Positions 35,209-45,283 of a stretch of 64,000 nucleotides of DNA are shown piece after piece (the first letter of the stretch is position 1; every line of letters starts with the position of its first letter). A model generated the notes under the pieces. That model had not been told where the DNA came from, ran no database searches, and worked only from the letters and a program-made list of their open reading frames with translations. The position numbers and the translations under genes were made by a program. The stretch spans positions 682,001 to 746,000 of the forward strand of contig NZ_BKZW01000002.1 in NCBI RefSeq assembly GCF_008974265.1. The letters are read 5' to 3'. This DNA is from Dictyobacter vulcani (GTDB lineage: Bacteria; Chloroflexota; Ktedonobacteria; Ktedonobacterales; Ktedonobacteraceae).

Positions 35209-35280
35209 CCAATAAGGCGCCAACAACCAATAAGGCGCCAACAACCAATAAGGCGCCAACAACCAATAAGGCGAAAACAA
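35209..35280. repeat. Four 18-bp tandem repeats
   Basis: CCAATAAGGCGCCAACAA occurs three times exactly at 35209-35262, and a fourth time at 35263-35280 with CC changed to AA. The array begins six bases after the GH30 stop codon. Each full unit contains GGCGCC. Confidence 0.92.
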
Positions 35281-35295
35281 CTAACCGAAAAAGCT

Positions 35296-35326
35296 GACCC
35301 GATGTATCTATACAATACATCGGGTC
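35296..35326 (+). terminator. Terminator of the GH30 gene
   Basis: GACCCGATGTAT (35296-35307) pairs perfectly with ATACATCGGGTC (35315-35326) around a seven-base loop, followed by GGTTTGTATTT. Confidence 0.85.
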
Positions 35327-35373
35327 GGTTTGTATTTATGGTGAGCGATATCAGATGCGCCCCGTGCCGTGGT

Positions 35374-36063
35374 TTAGCTGTGTGGATGGTGGACGTCACC
35401 TGTGTAAGGATGATGCTGTACATCATTCGTCGGTTGGTGATGCTGAACGTGATCAGGGTGAGGATGCTGAACGTGACCGGCTTGCGGATAATATGCATCA
35501 TTCGTCTGTGGATAACCAGGCTGTTGATAAGGCTCATTGTTTGTCTGAGGACGGTACATATTATCAGGCTGCGATTGCTGCAAGTTACTTGCCTGTGGCG
35601 AATATATATTACCGCCCTGATGAGCAGAGAAATGTTTCACGCTCATGCTTGCTCCCACGAGAGAGACAAGGATACCAATCCCGTAGAGCCAGAAGCCGGT
35701 GGAATAAAAAGAAGCAGTTGAACCGAATATACTTTGCTCCTGGGATTGGGATATGTAAGTAAAGAGTATGATCAAGAGCGTAATGGCACTGATTGGAATG
35801 ACAAGCAACAAACACAATCTGGCTTTAAGGGGAGCAAGAATAGCACCGGCGGCCAGGGCCAGAATAAGGAAACCCACCAGAGCCTCTAGCCATAATGCCG
35901 GTTTAGCAGAAGAAGATCCAAGGAGTCCGCCTGCAACTTGTGGCGCAGTATAAGTCCCTAAAAAGCCAAGCGAGATATATGGGACAGCAAAAAAAGCTAG
36001 AAGAGCAACGGCAGCACCAATGATAACAGTAATGATTTCAACACGTGCTGTTTTTAAGTTCAT
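35374..36063 (-). CDS. Four-helix membrane protein with His/Pro/Gln-rich tail
   Basis: 229 aa. Four hydrophobic segments occupy about residues 8-145 (IITVIIGAAVALLAFFAVPY first, YSTGFWLYGIGILVSLVGAS last). The last 80 residues are low-complexity and hydrophilic, with repeats such as YPQTNDAYYPQAGHVQHPHP. GGAAGGA lies about 12 bases before ATG. The tail is similar in style to the N-terminal tail of the split YccF protein. The family and function are unknown; the His clusters could bind metal. Confidence 0.7.
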   Translation of the reverse strand: MNLKTARVEIITVIIGAAVALLAFFAVPYISLGFLGTYTAPQVAGGLLGSSSAKPALWLEALVGFLILALAAGAILAPLKARLCLLLVIPISAITLLIILFTYISQSQEQSIFGSTASFYSTGFWLYGIGILVSLVGASMSVKHFSAHQGGNIYSPQASNLQQSQPDNMYRPQTNNEPYQQPGYPQTNDAYYPQAGHVQHPHPDHVQHHQPTNDVQHHPYTGDVHHPHS

Positions 36064-36161
36064 GGGTGTTTTTCGATCCTTCCATGATAATAAATCTCTA
36101 ACAGGAACGATATTTGTTTATACAGTATATATTATCATGTCGGGCTGAATACTTCTATAGT

Positions 36162-36209
36162 ATCTCTAATAAGTTAAGTAAGAATAATGTTCTTTGACTT
36201 ATTAGAGAT
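36162..36209 (-). terminator. Hairpin downstream of the GT-C membrane protein
   Basis: ATCTCTAATAAGT (36162-36174) pairs perfectly with ACTTATTAGAGAT (36197-36209). It lies 11 bases past the stop of the minus-strand gene at 36221. The stem is AT-rich with no clear T tract. Confidence 0.6.
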
Positions 36210-36220
36210 GCACATTTCGC

Positions 36221-37972
36221 TCATGTTTTTGGTTCGGCTCGGTACATGACATAGCCATCTAGATCATGTCGTACGAAATATGGCCCTATTTTATGGTTTG
36301 TTGCCTTTGCCAGCGCTTCTATGGTGGGGAGACAGTTATAGACATCTCTGGTGGTCAGGCTAAGGTCTTTTGCGCACATCAGAGGAGGTCTTTTGGATGT
36401 ATCTACCGCTTTTTGATAGCTCTTGATACGATTATGTCTGTTACTTAGTTTATCGTCAATGACGGCACAGATAATTGGATGTTGCGTATTCATGGTGGCA
36501 ACGATCAGGTTATAACATGTCCAGTAATCTGTATAGAGATAGGACACATGGAGCGCGGTCAATTGTTCAATCAGGTGTTGCCGACGACTACTGGCTGCCC
36601 GGGCTCCAGGAACTTCCGTAAAAGCTATGTATGTGCCAGCAATCAAGCTTATGGTGATAGCTGCAAGGATGATACGGCTCCCATACAATCGTGTCCTGGC
36701 CCAGGAGAGTTCAGGGCGCAGGCGTCGGGCGGCATACCATAGAGGGGCCAGAATAACTGGTGTAATCGCGACCAGACTGACAATATAGCGTGCGTGATAG
36801 CCTGGCTGATTGATTGGACCCGAACTGTTGATATACACGATAATTGCCAGTAGTGCGGCACCAGACATGCACAGTCTTGTGATGAAAATCACGCGTAGTT
36901 TATGCTGTTCGCTCACCGTGCTTTCCGTTTTATTCCTGCCAAGTTGTTTGAGTGCCAGGATCGTAATGGTTATGGAGGTAATCATCAAGAGCAGGTAGCC
37001 GATACTCCAACTGGATTGGATGATGCCACAACTCAAAGAGCGACGCGTATTATCGCCCATAAAAGGATACTCGATGACCGGACAAAAAGGAGAACTGGTG
37101 GCGGTCGGCAGACTTACCTGAAATGTTTCAACAATCTTATGCCAGAGACTTAATTGCTCAGGGGGCGCATTCATTGGTGTACTTGCAGCCATCCCAAACA
37201 AAATACCCAGTGGATTTTTTCCCTCAGGAATATTGGTTGTCGCCGCATAGATAATGGTTGGCAATAGACCAATGGCACCTCCCAGCAAACCTGCAAACCA
37301 TCCACCCCAGATCAAAATATCCCGCCAGCAGTTGATCAGTAACAGCAGGGTTGCCATCGCATAAAGAGGGAGTCCGACCATATCACTCCAGAGGCCAAGC
37401 CCCACCACAATCCCAAAACAGGCATATCCCAGCATGCGCAACAGTTTACTGCGCACGCTGGCCTGACGATCATATGAGAGTGAGAGCAGCATTGCAATGA
37501 GAAACGCGAGCGAACCAAACAATAATGTCTCCGTGGAACCGCCAGTAGCCAGTGTCTGACGACTCAGATAAGGGATGGAACCGATACTCATCATGGCGAG
37601 TGTGAACAATGCCATTCCCTTTGAATAGATAATGCTGGTGAGCCGATACATCACAAAAAAGAAAAGTCCGATCAGTACAATTACCCCGAGTCTCAATGCC
37701 ACAATAGATGGACCGCCAGTGAGATGATAAAAAAGAGCACCCAGATAGCCTTCCAGGATACCCATATAATGTTGACCATAAAACATCAGGGGAAATTTTC
37801 CATGGTACGCAATATCATCGGCAATAATAGCCATGATGCCTTCATCGCTATTGGTCGGAGGCCATTGTAATAGCACAAGGACCGTACGTATACCTACCGC
37901 AAATGCGATCAACACGGCTGCCATCAGGCCATAGGATTTGAATTCTCTCTGTTTAACAGCACCACCTGGCAA
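36221..37972 (-). CDS. GT-C type membrane glycosyltransferase (family 39-like)
   Basis: 583 aa with about 11-12 membrane segments over residues 15-460 and a 120-residue extracytoplasmic C-terminal domain. The first loop contains the acidic motif PPTNSDEGIMA, the catalytic-Asp region of ArnT/PMT-like GT-C enzymes, followed by YYGQHYMG-like HYMGILEGYLGALFYH. Such enzymes transfer sugars from polyprenyl-phosphate donors to lipids or proteins on the outer face. A TTG start at 37972 follows GGGGAGG. The C-terminal domain has several cysteines. Donor and acceptor are unknown. Confidence 0.78.
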   Translation of the reverse strand: MPGGAVKQREFKSYGLMAAVLIAFAVGIRTVLVLLQWPPTNSDEGIMAIIADDIAYHGKFPLMFYGQHYMGILEGYLGALFYHLTGGPSIVALRLGVIVLIGLFFFVMYRLTSIIYSKGMALFTLAMMSIGSIPYLSRQTLATGGSTETLLFGSLAFLIAMLLSLSYDRQASVRSKLLRMLGYACFGIVVGLGLWSDMVGLPLYAMATLLLLINCWRDILIWGGWFAGLLGGAIGLLPTIIYAATTNIPEGKNPLGILFGMAASTPMNAPPEQLSLWHKIVETFQVSLPTATSSPFCPVIEYPFMGDNTRRSLSCGIIQSSWSIGYLLLMITSITITILALKQLGRNKTESTVSEQHKLRVIFITRLCMSGAALLAIIVYINSSGPINQPGYHARYIVSLVAITPVILAPLWYAARRLRPELSWARTRLYGSRIILAAITISLIAGTYIAFTEVPGARAASSRRQHLIEQLTALHVSYLYTDYWTCYNLIVATMNTQHPIICAVIDDKLSNRHNRIKSYQKAVDTSKRPPLMCAKDLSLTTRDVYNCLPTIEALAKATNHKIGPYFVRHDLDGYVMYRAEPKT

Positions 37973-38515
37973 TTGTGCCTCCCCTGATCCATATCTCTAT
38001 GAACACAACTAAAAATATTTATTCATCATTATTATACGTAGCATGAATCTCAAACAGCCAAAAAACAAGCTATGCTAAATAGACGCACAATCCCTGAATT
38101 ATCTTTCCCCACTTTTTTATAGCTCTGAACCTGCGGACTAATTGGAGGTCTTAGCTGCGTTATATAGAAGGATATTAGTTTAGAGAATTGGCTTGTACGT
38201 TGTATAAGATATCAGTGAAAACCATCATGAATGCCGCTTACTTGCGGCTCTTGCAAGCACCGCTGCTCAGCACCTGTATGCTGATCCTTTATGTGTAACG
38301 GTGGCAGCTTATCAGACGCTTTTGCTTACACGATTGAATGGCATATCAATAAGCCTATTCTGCCAGGTGCTATATCAGATGTAGGGTTTTTGATCAAGCC
38401 AGCAAACACATTGAGTTGTTGCTAACGAGTACACAAAATAAACCCCGATCGACAATGATCACAAAAGACATAATCGGTGGGCTGGAGCCTTATTTCCAGC
38501 AAAGGATGGTAGCCA
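37973..38515. other. 543-bp gap with a possible decayed gene remnant
   Basis: No full gene is supported. In one plus frame a run of about 55 codons between 38208 and 38375 reads CRLLAALASTAAQHLYADPL and then VTVAAYQTLLLTRLNG, which looks protein-like but has no start signal and ends in a stop. The rest is AT-rich with no clear hairpin. Confidence 0.3.
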
Positions 38516-38731
38516 ATGAAACTTTTCCATACATGCCAGAATGAAAAAGCATCAGATGAAGTATATGAAGGTAAAAATGAAGATTACCAGGCGAATCTGG
38601 AAGCGGATATTATGCACATTCATCGACACCGTGGTAATGTCGATATTCGTCAGTTGCATCCTGAAATGACCGAGCAGGAGGCAGTTGATTATCTCTCCAA
38701 CTTGATTAACAACCATATGCGCCGCGATTAG
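38516..38731 (+). CDS. Small hypothetical protein
   Basis: 71 aa, acidic and helical, preceded by AAAGGATGGT. It starts MKLFHTCQNEKASDE and its central part is IMHIHRHRGNVDIRQLHPEM, with four histidines. No family is recognised. It is flanked by non-coding stretches on both sides and stands as a single gene. Confidence 0.5.
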   Translation: MKLFHTCQNEKASDEVYEGKNEDYQANLEADIMHIHRHRGNVDIRQLHPEMTEQEAVDYLSNLINNHMRRD

Positions 38732-39093
38732 GTGGTATCCCTGGCGGACAATCACAACGCCTGGCGGATTTTGACCTGAAAGGAAAATCAACCGGGCATT
38801 GTCGCATGCGATTGAATAGTAATCGTGAATACCGCTGTATTGTTAGAGGATAAAGTGGTGCATTGTAGTTGAGATCACCTGCGTCTTATACCAATCTTGT
38901 ATTTCACTTTGTAAGACATTGCATGAAGAATTTTATATAAATTTTATGTGTTTTGGGATGGACAGGGTATACAAAATGTGCTAAGCTGAGAATGATTTCA
39001 ACTTCCATTTATAGAATATTGCTATCTGATAACTTTGTAAAAAAACATAAGTACCTATAAAATGTTGCGTGTAGAAGAAATGGAAGCGCCGCA
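38732..39093. other. Intergenic region upstream of the GAF/PucR regulator
   Basis: 362 AT-rich bases. CCTGGCGGA occurs twice near 38740-38770. I see no clear promoter boxes or terminator. Confidence 0.4.
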
Positions 39094-40590
39094 ATGAAGA
39101 TGCATAGTCTGGCACAAGAAGAGATTTTTGAAACTCTCCCTTTTATAAACACAGCTCATACGCTGGTTCCACAACGTGCTTCTGTAACCACTGAGAAGAA
39201 GCAACCAGACTTGCATGAGGTACTTTTTCAGCTTGTTAATACGATTACCTTACCCCTACGTTTGCCAGAAATGCTCCATCTTTTAACAGAAATGGTTGTG
39301 CAGTCATTACATGTCGATCTCTGTCTGATTATGCTCCAGGGGCAAGCCAATGACATGCTGCGGCCATGTGCAAGCCATCCTGATATCCTTAATAGTGATA
39401 CTCAGTTACAAAATCTCCACATTAGTCCTGCATTGTGGGAACATCTGCGTACATTTACATTGCAAGGACAACTACCAATGCTGACGACAAAGGAAATATC
39501 CCTGCTAAATCCTTTGCACGAAAATGCATATCAGACCTTTATCAGTATTCCTTTATGCGTAGGGAATGAATGCCTGGGTTTACTGAATTGTTACGCTCAA
39601 AGAGAACTCTATTACGATCGCGATGAGCAGCTTCTTCTGAATACTATTGCCAACCAGACCGCCTTAGCAATCAAACATCGGCGCTATGTTGAAGAAGATA
39701 TGATTAGCCAGAATAACCTGATCAGCTCATTTGTAGAAGATCTGCTAGCTGGTAAGGCCGAAGCAGAAACCATCCTGCAAAGGCATGCCTATATCTTAGG
39801 ATTTGATCTGGCGAAATCCCATGTGGTGGCATTAGTTGAATTGTCAGAGGCCACAGAAGCGCTTGACGATAGCAACGCGGCAACCGCCCATCGACAGGAC
39901 AGAGCGCTACGCCATGCTACTGCGCTCACACGCATCAAGCAGAGTCTACAAACCCTCTATCCAGGTGTCTTAATAGATGAGCGGGAGACCGGGCTTGTCT
40001 GTTTGTTACCATGTGATAGTGATCTTACTATCGAGTATTTAGATAAGCAGTTGGAGCCATTGCTTAAAAATAGTCGACAAGAAAGCCATGTTTCTATCTC
40101 AATAGGTATTGGCACATGTTGTCAGGCAATCCATGATTATCCCCGTAGCTATGCTGAAGCCAGCGAAGCTTTACAGATCGGCTCCTGTTTCAAGACCGAC
40201 CTTCATTGCACCCACTTTACCGAACTAGGTGCCTATCGCTATCTCTATCCATTTACCCAGACGCATACCCTGAGTGACCAGTATCAAGAGTGTATACTCG
40301 CCTTAGCCAGACACGATCTGCGCAAAAAAACAAATCTGCTAGACACACTAGAGATCTATCTGGAATGTGGCGGAAATATTGCTAAAACCGCCTGTACTTT
40401 AGATGTGCACCGTAATACGCTACTCCAACGTATTGGTCGGATTCAGAAGCTTTGTCCATTGGATATAGACCACATGCCATCCAGGCTACCGCTCCTGATG
40501 GCACTAAAAGTCTATCGCCTGCGCGCCCATCAACTACACAGCGACGAAATCACTGAGACGAATAGTTCCCATCTAATGGATCACGGTTAA
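39094..40590 (+). CDS. GAF-domain regulator with PucR-type helix-turn-helix (CdaR-like)
   Basis: 498 aa. A GAF domain occupies about 45-205 (LHLLTEMVVQSLHVDLCLIM up to LLNTIANQTALAIKHRR). A degenerate GGDEF-like segment follows at about 240-370, with HVSISIGIGTCCQAI. The C-terminal helix-turn-helix of the PucR/CdaR family lies near 425-475: LLDTLEIYLECGGNIAKTA, then LDVHRNTLLQRIGRI. Such proteins sense a small molecule and activate catabolic or developmental genes. The stop overlaps the stop of the convergent winged-helix gene. Confidence 0.85.
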   Translation: MKMHSLAQEEIFETLPFINTAHTLVPQRASVTTEKKQPDLHEVLFQLVNTITLPLRLPEMLHLLTEMVVQSLHVDLCLIMLQGQANDMLRPCASHPDILNSDTQLQNLHISPALWEHLRTFTLQGQLPMLTTKEISLLNPLHENAYQTFISIPLCVGNECLGLLNCYAQRELYYDRDEQLLLNTIANQTALAIKHRRYVEEDMISQNNLISSFVEDLLAGKAEAETILQRHAYILGFDLAKSHVVALVELSEATEALDDSNAATAHRQDRALRHATALTRIKQSLQTLYPGVLIDERETGLVCLLPCDSDLTIEYLDKQLEPLLKNSRQESHVSISIGIGTCCQAIHDYPRSYAEASEALQIGSCFKTDLHCTHFTELGAYRYLYPFTQTHTLSDQYQECILALARHDLRKKTNLLDTLEIYLECGGNIAKTACTLDVHRNTLLQRIGRIQKLCPLDIDHMPSRLPLLMALKVYRLRAHQLHSDEITETNSSHLMDHG

Positions 40591-41084
40591 ACCTCTGGAT
40601 GTTTATGCCGGGGCAATTGCATCAAGATATAGCCAGTCTCTAGAATTGAAGAAATCTCAATACCAAAGGAGCGAGTCTTCAAGCGTGCCCTGGAGAGGAC
40701 ATTGCGGACCGGACGCATCTCTTGATCCCACACACCAGCTTCCTGGGCCTCCTGTAAGCGTTTGCGGCTCCGGGCAACAGCGGTATCATTTACACGACCA
40801 CTATTGAAACTCGCCAGCAAGACTTCGTAAGGACAATAATAGGGATATGCATCGAGAAGAGGGAGGAGTACACAAATTTCACTCGTGGTAAACTGCTGTT
40901 CCATGAGCATATGTGGACGATCATCCTTACAAACAAGATGCGAAAGCGTACCAAGTGTGGTATTAAGGGCAAGGGTATGGCCTGAAGGTAGTAAGCCTTG
41001 CAAAGAAAAATGTAAGACTTCCTCACTGTTTTCCTGCAAAAAACTAACAGGTGTTTTCACCTTCCGCAGGGAAACTTTTTGCAT
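40587..41084 (-). CDS. Winged-helix DNA-binding protein (OmpR-like domain, no receiver)
   Basis: 165 aa. The C-terminal 100 residues follow the OmpR/PhoB winged helix plan: QQFTTSEICVLLPLLDAYP, PYEVLLASFNSG, then DTAVARSRKRLQEAQEAG as recognition region and EISSILETGYILM as the wing. The N-terminal 60 residues (VSFLQENSEEVLHFSLQGL) form a small beta domain instead of a receiver. GGAGCG lies before the ATG. It is convergent with the GAF/PucR gene, sharing TTAA between the stops. The signal it responds to is not known. Confidence 0.62.
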   Translation of the reverse strand: MQKVSLRKVKTPVSFLQENSEEVLHFSLQGLLPSGHTLALNTTLGTLSHLVCKDDRPHMLMEQQFTTSEICVLLPLLDAYPYYCPYEVLLASFNSGRVNDTAVARSRKRLQEAQEAGVWDQEMRPVRNVLSRARLKTRSFGIEISSILETGYILMQLPRHKHPEV

Positions 41085-41411
41085 AGTGGCGCTCCTTGTC
41101 TGGTTAACGCAATAGCTGTGGATGGATTAAAATACACGCTAAGAGAACCTTATTTTCCTTTTGCCATCGTCTGGCATTGGAACGATCACAAGCGTTACTA
41201 AAAAATAAGCTTACCGCATATTGAACGTGACCTGATAAGGATTTTCTCCTAAAAAATCTGGCATTTGTAGATCCACAAAATACTTTATATGATAAACATA
41301 CACGGAATATATATAAAAATCAATGCTTTATCAGAGATGTTTTGCTGGAGCCACTCAAGAGTAAGAAAGGCTCAAAGATAGGAATAATTTGTTTTTCTTT
41401 TAATGGCTTTT
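41085..41411. other. Intergenic region, no feature seen
   Basis: 327 AT-rich bases between two minus-strand genes. It must contain the promoter of the winged-helix gene. I see no clear boxes, hairpins or ORFs. Confidence 0.4.
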
Positions 41412-42326
41412 TTACTTGGTCGTTTCAACACGCCGCCAGATATCTTGATGAGAGCGATGCTTTAAATGGAGCTCTACCCAGACACAGAGCCAGAGATGAA
41501 TACGAGCCATAAACAGGCACCAGGTCCACCATTGTTCATGGCTGGATTGAGCATAGGCCAGGGATGAGCGAAAACCATTCACTGCCTCACGTTTTAACGA
41601 ACGCATCTGTTCGGGTGGACGCACATAGTTTTTATCCCCGGGAGAGAGTGGCTGAGGAGTCTGCGCCGCCCCGGCGCTGCTACGCACTTTTTGTAATAAC
41701 CAGTCCCGATACGTGGTTGGATAGCGTACCGCCACGCGCGCCCCGGGGGCATAGGCGATGGTATAACCCTGTTGCCAGATCAATTGTGAAATGTAGGCAT
41801 CATCCGCCAGACTCTCCACTGGAAGCGGCTTCAGGAGCGTGCTGAGGGTCGCATATAAATAGCCTGAACAATCAAGGTAGCGCTGTTGCTGTGCGTAGCG
41901 TGAACGAATATAATGGGCACCTGCATCGGTAAGCAAATGTGACCAATAATCCAGCATTGAAGTGCGTGTGTTGGCTGAAACAGGGCGGCCCGTAACCGCG
42001 CCGCACAGAGGATTGGCAAAGGGGGTCAGCAGTTCTGCAATCGTCTCCTCCTGAACCACAACATCACCATCGGTAAAGACACAGATACGCCCTTTGATTT
42101 GCGTCAAGGCCAGATTGAGTGCCGCAGGTTTTCCTTCGCCCCGGTCAACCAGATGCTGTACCTGAGGGTAGCATTCAGTAAAAATGCGTACAACCCTGGC
42201 CGTTTCTTGATCCGGACATACCACCAGAATCTCATATTCCTCGGGCCAATCCTGTTCTATTAATGCTTTAATAGCAACCCCAACAGTCCTTGGTTCTTTG
42301 TAAGCGGTGATGATACAACTAATCAT
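41412..42326 (-). CDS. Glycosyltransferase family 2
   Basis: 304 aa. The GT-A fold begins MISCIITAYKEPRTVGVAIK, with GKPAALNLALTQ and the metal-binding DxD within FTDGDVVVQ. The acceptor region LADDAYISQLIWQQGY holds the ED-like catalytic base, and VRSSAGAAQTPQP takes the place of the QxxRW segment. One amphipathic or membrane helix lies near the C-terminus (WWTWCLFMARIHLWLCVWVE). It probably makes an exopolysaccharide or glycolipid sugar linkage at the membrane. GGGGGAATC precedes ATG. Confidence 0.88.
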   Translation of the reverse strand: MISCIITAYKEPRTVGVAIKALIEQDWPEEYEILVVCPDQETARVVRIFTECYPQVQHLVDRGEGKPAALNLALTQIKGRICVFTDGDVVVQEETIAELLTPFANPLCGAVTGRPVSANTRTSMLDYWSHLLTDAGAHYIRSRYAQQQRYLDCSGYLYATLSTLLKPLPVESLADDAYISQLIWQQGYTIAYAPGARVAVRYPTTYRDWLLQKVRSSAGAAQTPQPLSPGDKNYVRPPEQMRSLKREAVNGFRSSLAYAQSSHEQWWTWCLFMARIHLWLCVWVELHLKHRSHQDIWRRVETTK

Positions 42327-42616
42327 GATTCCCCCAGACGATGTGGCATAGCTAGAACAGAGATAGGCGAATAACTAAATACGCGCTTTACTCTACTTGA
42401 GTCTTTTGACACGGTCAAGGCAATAGGACTTCCTTCCGCTCACGCATCTTTTTAGGACGTTGGTCATATCTATGCTTGAAATGTATTTACGTAGAATCAC
42501 TCTGTGTGTTACGATAAGCATATTCTATATCAGTGTTTTTCAAGCTTTTCGAGTTATATAAGCGGATTGACTCTAGTGTATTCCTGTATTTTTACTAAGG
42601 GGGGGGAATTACAACA

Positions 42617-43009
42617 ATGAACATTGGAGTTCTGGATGATAACCCTGCCATTCTTGCCTTTTTATCAACTACGTTAAAGCTGGATGGGCATACCGTTACT
42701 ACGCATAGCAGTGGCTTAGCTATACTAGAAGCTATCTTTCCACCTACCGCATCTCCTCAACAGGCACAGCCCTATGATCTGGTCGTCTTAGATCTCCTCC
42801 TTCCAGGCACAATGACAGGAGCTGACGTTTTTTTCGCGATCCGGAAAGAATTCGCGTCCTGGCAACTACCTGTCATTATCATTACCGCAGTCAGCGGACC
42901 CACCCTGGAGCAGTTTCGCTATATCCTGCCCGATGACGTGCCCCTGCTACGCAAGCCGTTTGCACCACGTGCACTGCGGCATTTAATTAGCGAGCTTACC
43001 ACTAAATAA
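42617..43009 (+). CDS. Single-domain response regulator receiver (CheY-like)
   Basis: 130 aa, made only of a REC domain. The acidic pair is in MNIGVLDDNPAILAF, the phospho-acceptor Asp in DLVVLDLLLPGTMTG, the Thr in VIIITAVSG and the conserved Lys in LRKPFAP. A G8 run upstream (GGGGGGGGAATT) serves as the ribosome-binding site. There is no output domain and no histidine kinase nearby. It may act by protein contact; the receiver-less winged-helix protein 1.5 kb away is one candidate. Confidence 0.88.
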   Translation: MNIGVLDDNPAILAFLSTTLKLDGHTVTTHSSGLAILEAIFPPTASPQQAQPYDLVVLDLLLPGTMTGADVFFAIRKEFASWQLPVIIITAVSGPTLEQFRYILPDDVPLLRKPFAPRALRHLISELTTK

Positions 43010-43076
43010 ACTGGCAGAACTTCGTCGATATCACAAACGTGGCACATACATTACTGATGAGATATACACTTATAGT

Positions 43077-45049
43077 TCAGGACAGGAAGCGATTGAACCA
43101 GTTAAGCGTTCTCTGCATATAATCGAGCGTATGTTTTCTTTCCGTGAGCCCATGTCCTTCACGAGGGTACGTAATCAGTTCTACTGGTATGCCCTGTTCC
43201 AGCAAGGCGCGATAGAAAGCCCAGGCTTGATTGACCGGGACACAGAGATCTTTTTCCCCATGGACAATCAGGGTTGGCGTGGTGGCCTGGCTGGCATAGG
43301 TAAGCGGTGAATGATCGCGATAGATCGCGATATCGGTAAGTGGGTTGGCTGGCTCGTTGACTGTACCCAGAAAGCGCATGTCCCAATCCTGGATATTGGT
43401 CTGGGCATGAAAACTATGGAAGTCACTGATACCGGCCCCCATAATCGCCGCTTTGAAACGGTTCGTTTGCGTTACCGCCCAGGCCGTCATAAAGCCACCA
43501 TAGCTCCAACCCATGATACCAACGCGCTCACCATCGACCAGTTTGCGTTCAACCAGATAGTCAACCCCTTTGAGGACATCCTGTAAATCCTTGCCACCCA
43601 TATCTCCAATGACGGCATCCGCAAAGGCGACACCACGGCCTATACTACCGCGAATATTAGGACATAAAACCGCATATCCGGCCGCAGCCAGAGTCTGAGT
43701 GCGATAGAAGTCCCAATCATCCTGCCAGGCTCCCGAGGGACCGCCATGAACGTTAACAATCAGCGGAGGTGGAGAAGCAGTCGCTGATTTTTTCGGCCAG
43801 GTAATCAGAGCCTCAATATTCCAGCCATCAACACTTTCATAGCGGATACGCTCAGTGGAGGCCAGGGACAGCGTTTCTTCTGCCAGGGGATTGAGGTGGG
43901 TACAGCGGTGCCAGGTAATTGTTGCAGGCTGATTGTCCTGGTTGGTGAGCTCTCCTAACCAGACATCATAAGGATGCTGCTCAGAGTGTGTGACAGCAAT
44001 CTGGCTTAGATCGGAAGTTGCGGAAAAATGTGCCCAGCCGCGATCACCCAGTAGGAAGTTATCGGAGAGCGTTGTCATATTTCCCGTTGGCTCATCCAGC
44101 AACGCAATACGTGTGCTGAGGCCATGCCAGCCAGCACATAAGATCTGTTGATTATCAGGACTCCACTGCAGCCAGGAAGGGCTCCACTCAATCCTGGGTG
44201 TTACATTGCGGGTTTGTCCATCCGTCAGTGAGTGTATATAGATATCGCTACCGCCGCGATCGGGATCGCTCCACTCACCTGAAACATACGCCAGTCGTGT
44301 TCCATCTGGCGCCCAGGCAAGCGCGAACGCCTGACGCGTAAGTTGACTGATCTGATGAATCGCCCCCCATGAGCCGCCACCAATCCAATCTGACCACGAT
44401 ACCAATCTGTTTCCTCCGGACCGGTCGTATAATAGACCGCAAAGCGGCTACTATCGGGCGACCAGGTATAATGCCAGACCGTCAGTCCATTGGGAGTAAC
44501 GGGTTCAGCAATATCATAATCCCGTCGCACTGTCCAGAGACGTGTATGGCGTCCTATGCCATAATATTGAACCTGTGGATCCTGGAGTGGAGGTTCACCT
44601 TCTACAGAGCAAAACGCAATTCGCTTGCCATCTGGTGACCATGAGACATTGCTAATACCATTTGGTAAAGTACAGATTAGATGTTCATCGCCAGTTTGTA
44701 CGTCTTTCACAAAGAGTTGAAAATGACTACCGCCCTTTTCTCCCTCAAGCTTGGATGCGAAGGCAATCGTGTGACCATCTGGCGACCAGGCCGCGACACC
44801 ATCCTGTCGTATGCCTCTGGTGAATGGTTCCGGTTCATTACTGCTGGCATCCGTAATCCACAGACGCTTACGATATTTCTCCTCACCAGGTAGCCATTCA
44901 CCAACCTGAAACGCAATTTTTTTGCCATCAGGAGATATCCTGGCATTAGAGGCTGTGCGCACACTAAAAACTGTCTCAGGTGTAATGGCCTGTGTTTGAA
45001 GTGATGTATGCATACCAGATTGAGCGTGATTGCGGGAAAATATACTCAA
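43077..45049 (-). pseudogene. S9 family prolyl oligopeptidase-like gene with a homopolymer frameshift
   Basis: About 657 codons in two overlapping frames. The upstream frame (45049 down to about 44370) holds the start of the beta-propeller with repeats such as RISPDGKKIAFQVG and WSPDGKRIAFCS. The downstream frame (to 43077) has the rest plus the catalytic domain: VNVHGGPSG, nucleophile GWSYGGFM, Asp in HGEKDLCVP and His in REGHGL. The frames join in a run of six C at 44363-44368 (G6 on the coding strand); one extra G restores AAHGGAIHQI. This is an S9C acylaminoacyl-peptidase type enzyme. The start is TTG at 45049 or ATG at 45013. Confidence 0.85.
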
Positions 45050-45283
45050 GTTTCTACTCTTTTCTAGCCCTCGGATAATTCAACTTACGCCGGCCAGGGC
45101 TTGTGAAACTACGCAAAAAGGGTTACCAGATATAGCAGGCCTTTCCATAGATAGTGTCCATATCCTCTAGTATATCTTTTTCTGGCGCGCATTGTGGATT
45201 TTTAGTGGCAGTTGTGAAAATATTTTATAGTTTTTTGATCTTTCCCTGACAAATTCCACATAACTATACCCTATACTAGAGTT

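Noticed and set aside
35209..35280. CRISPR array
   Set aside because: The four 18-bp units are directly adjacent with no spacers, and no cas gene is present.
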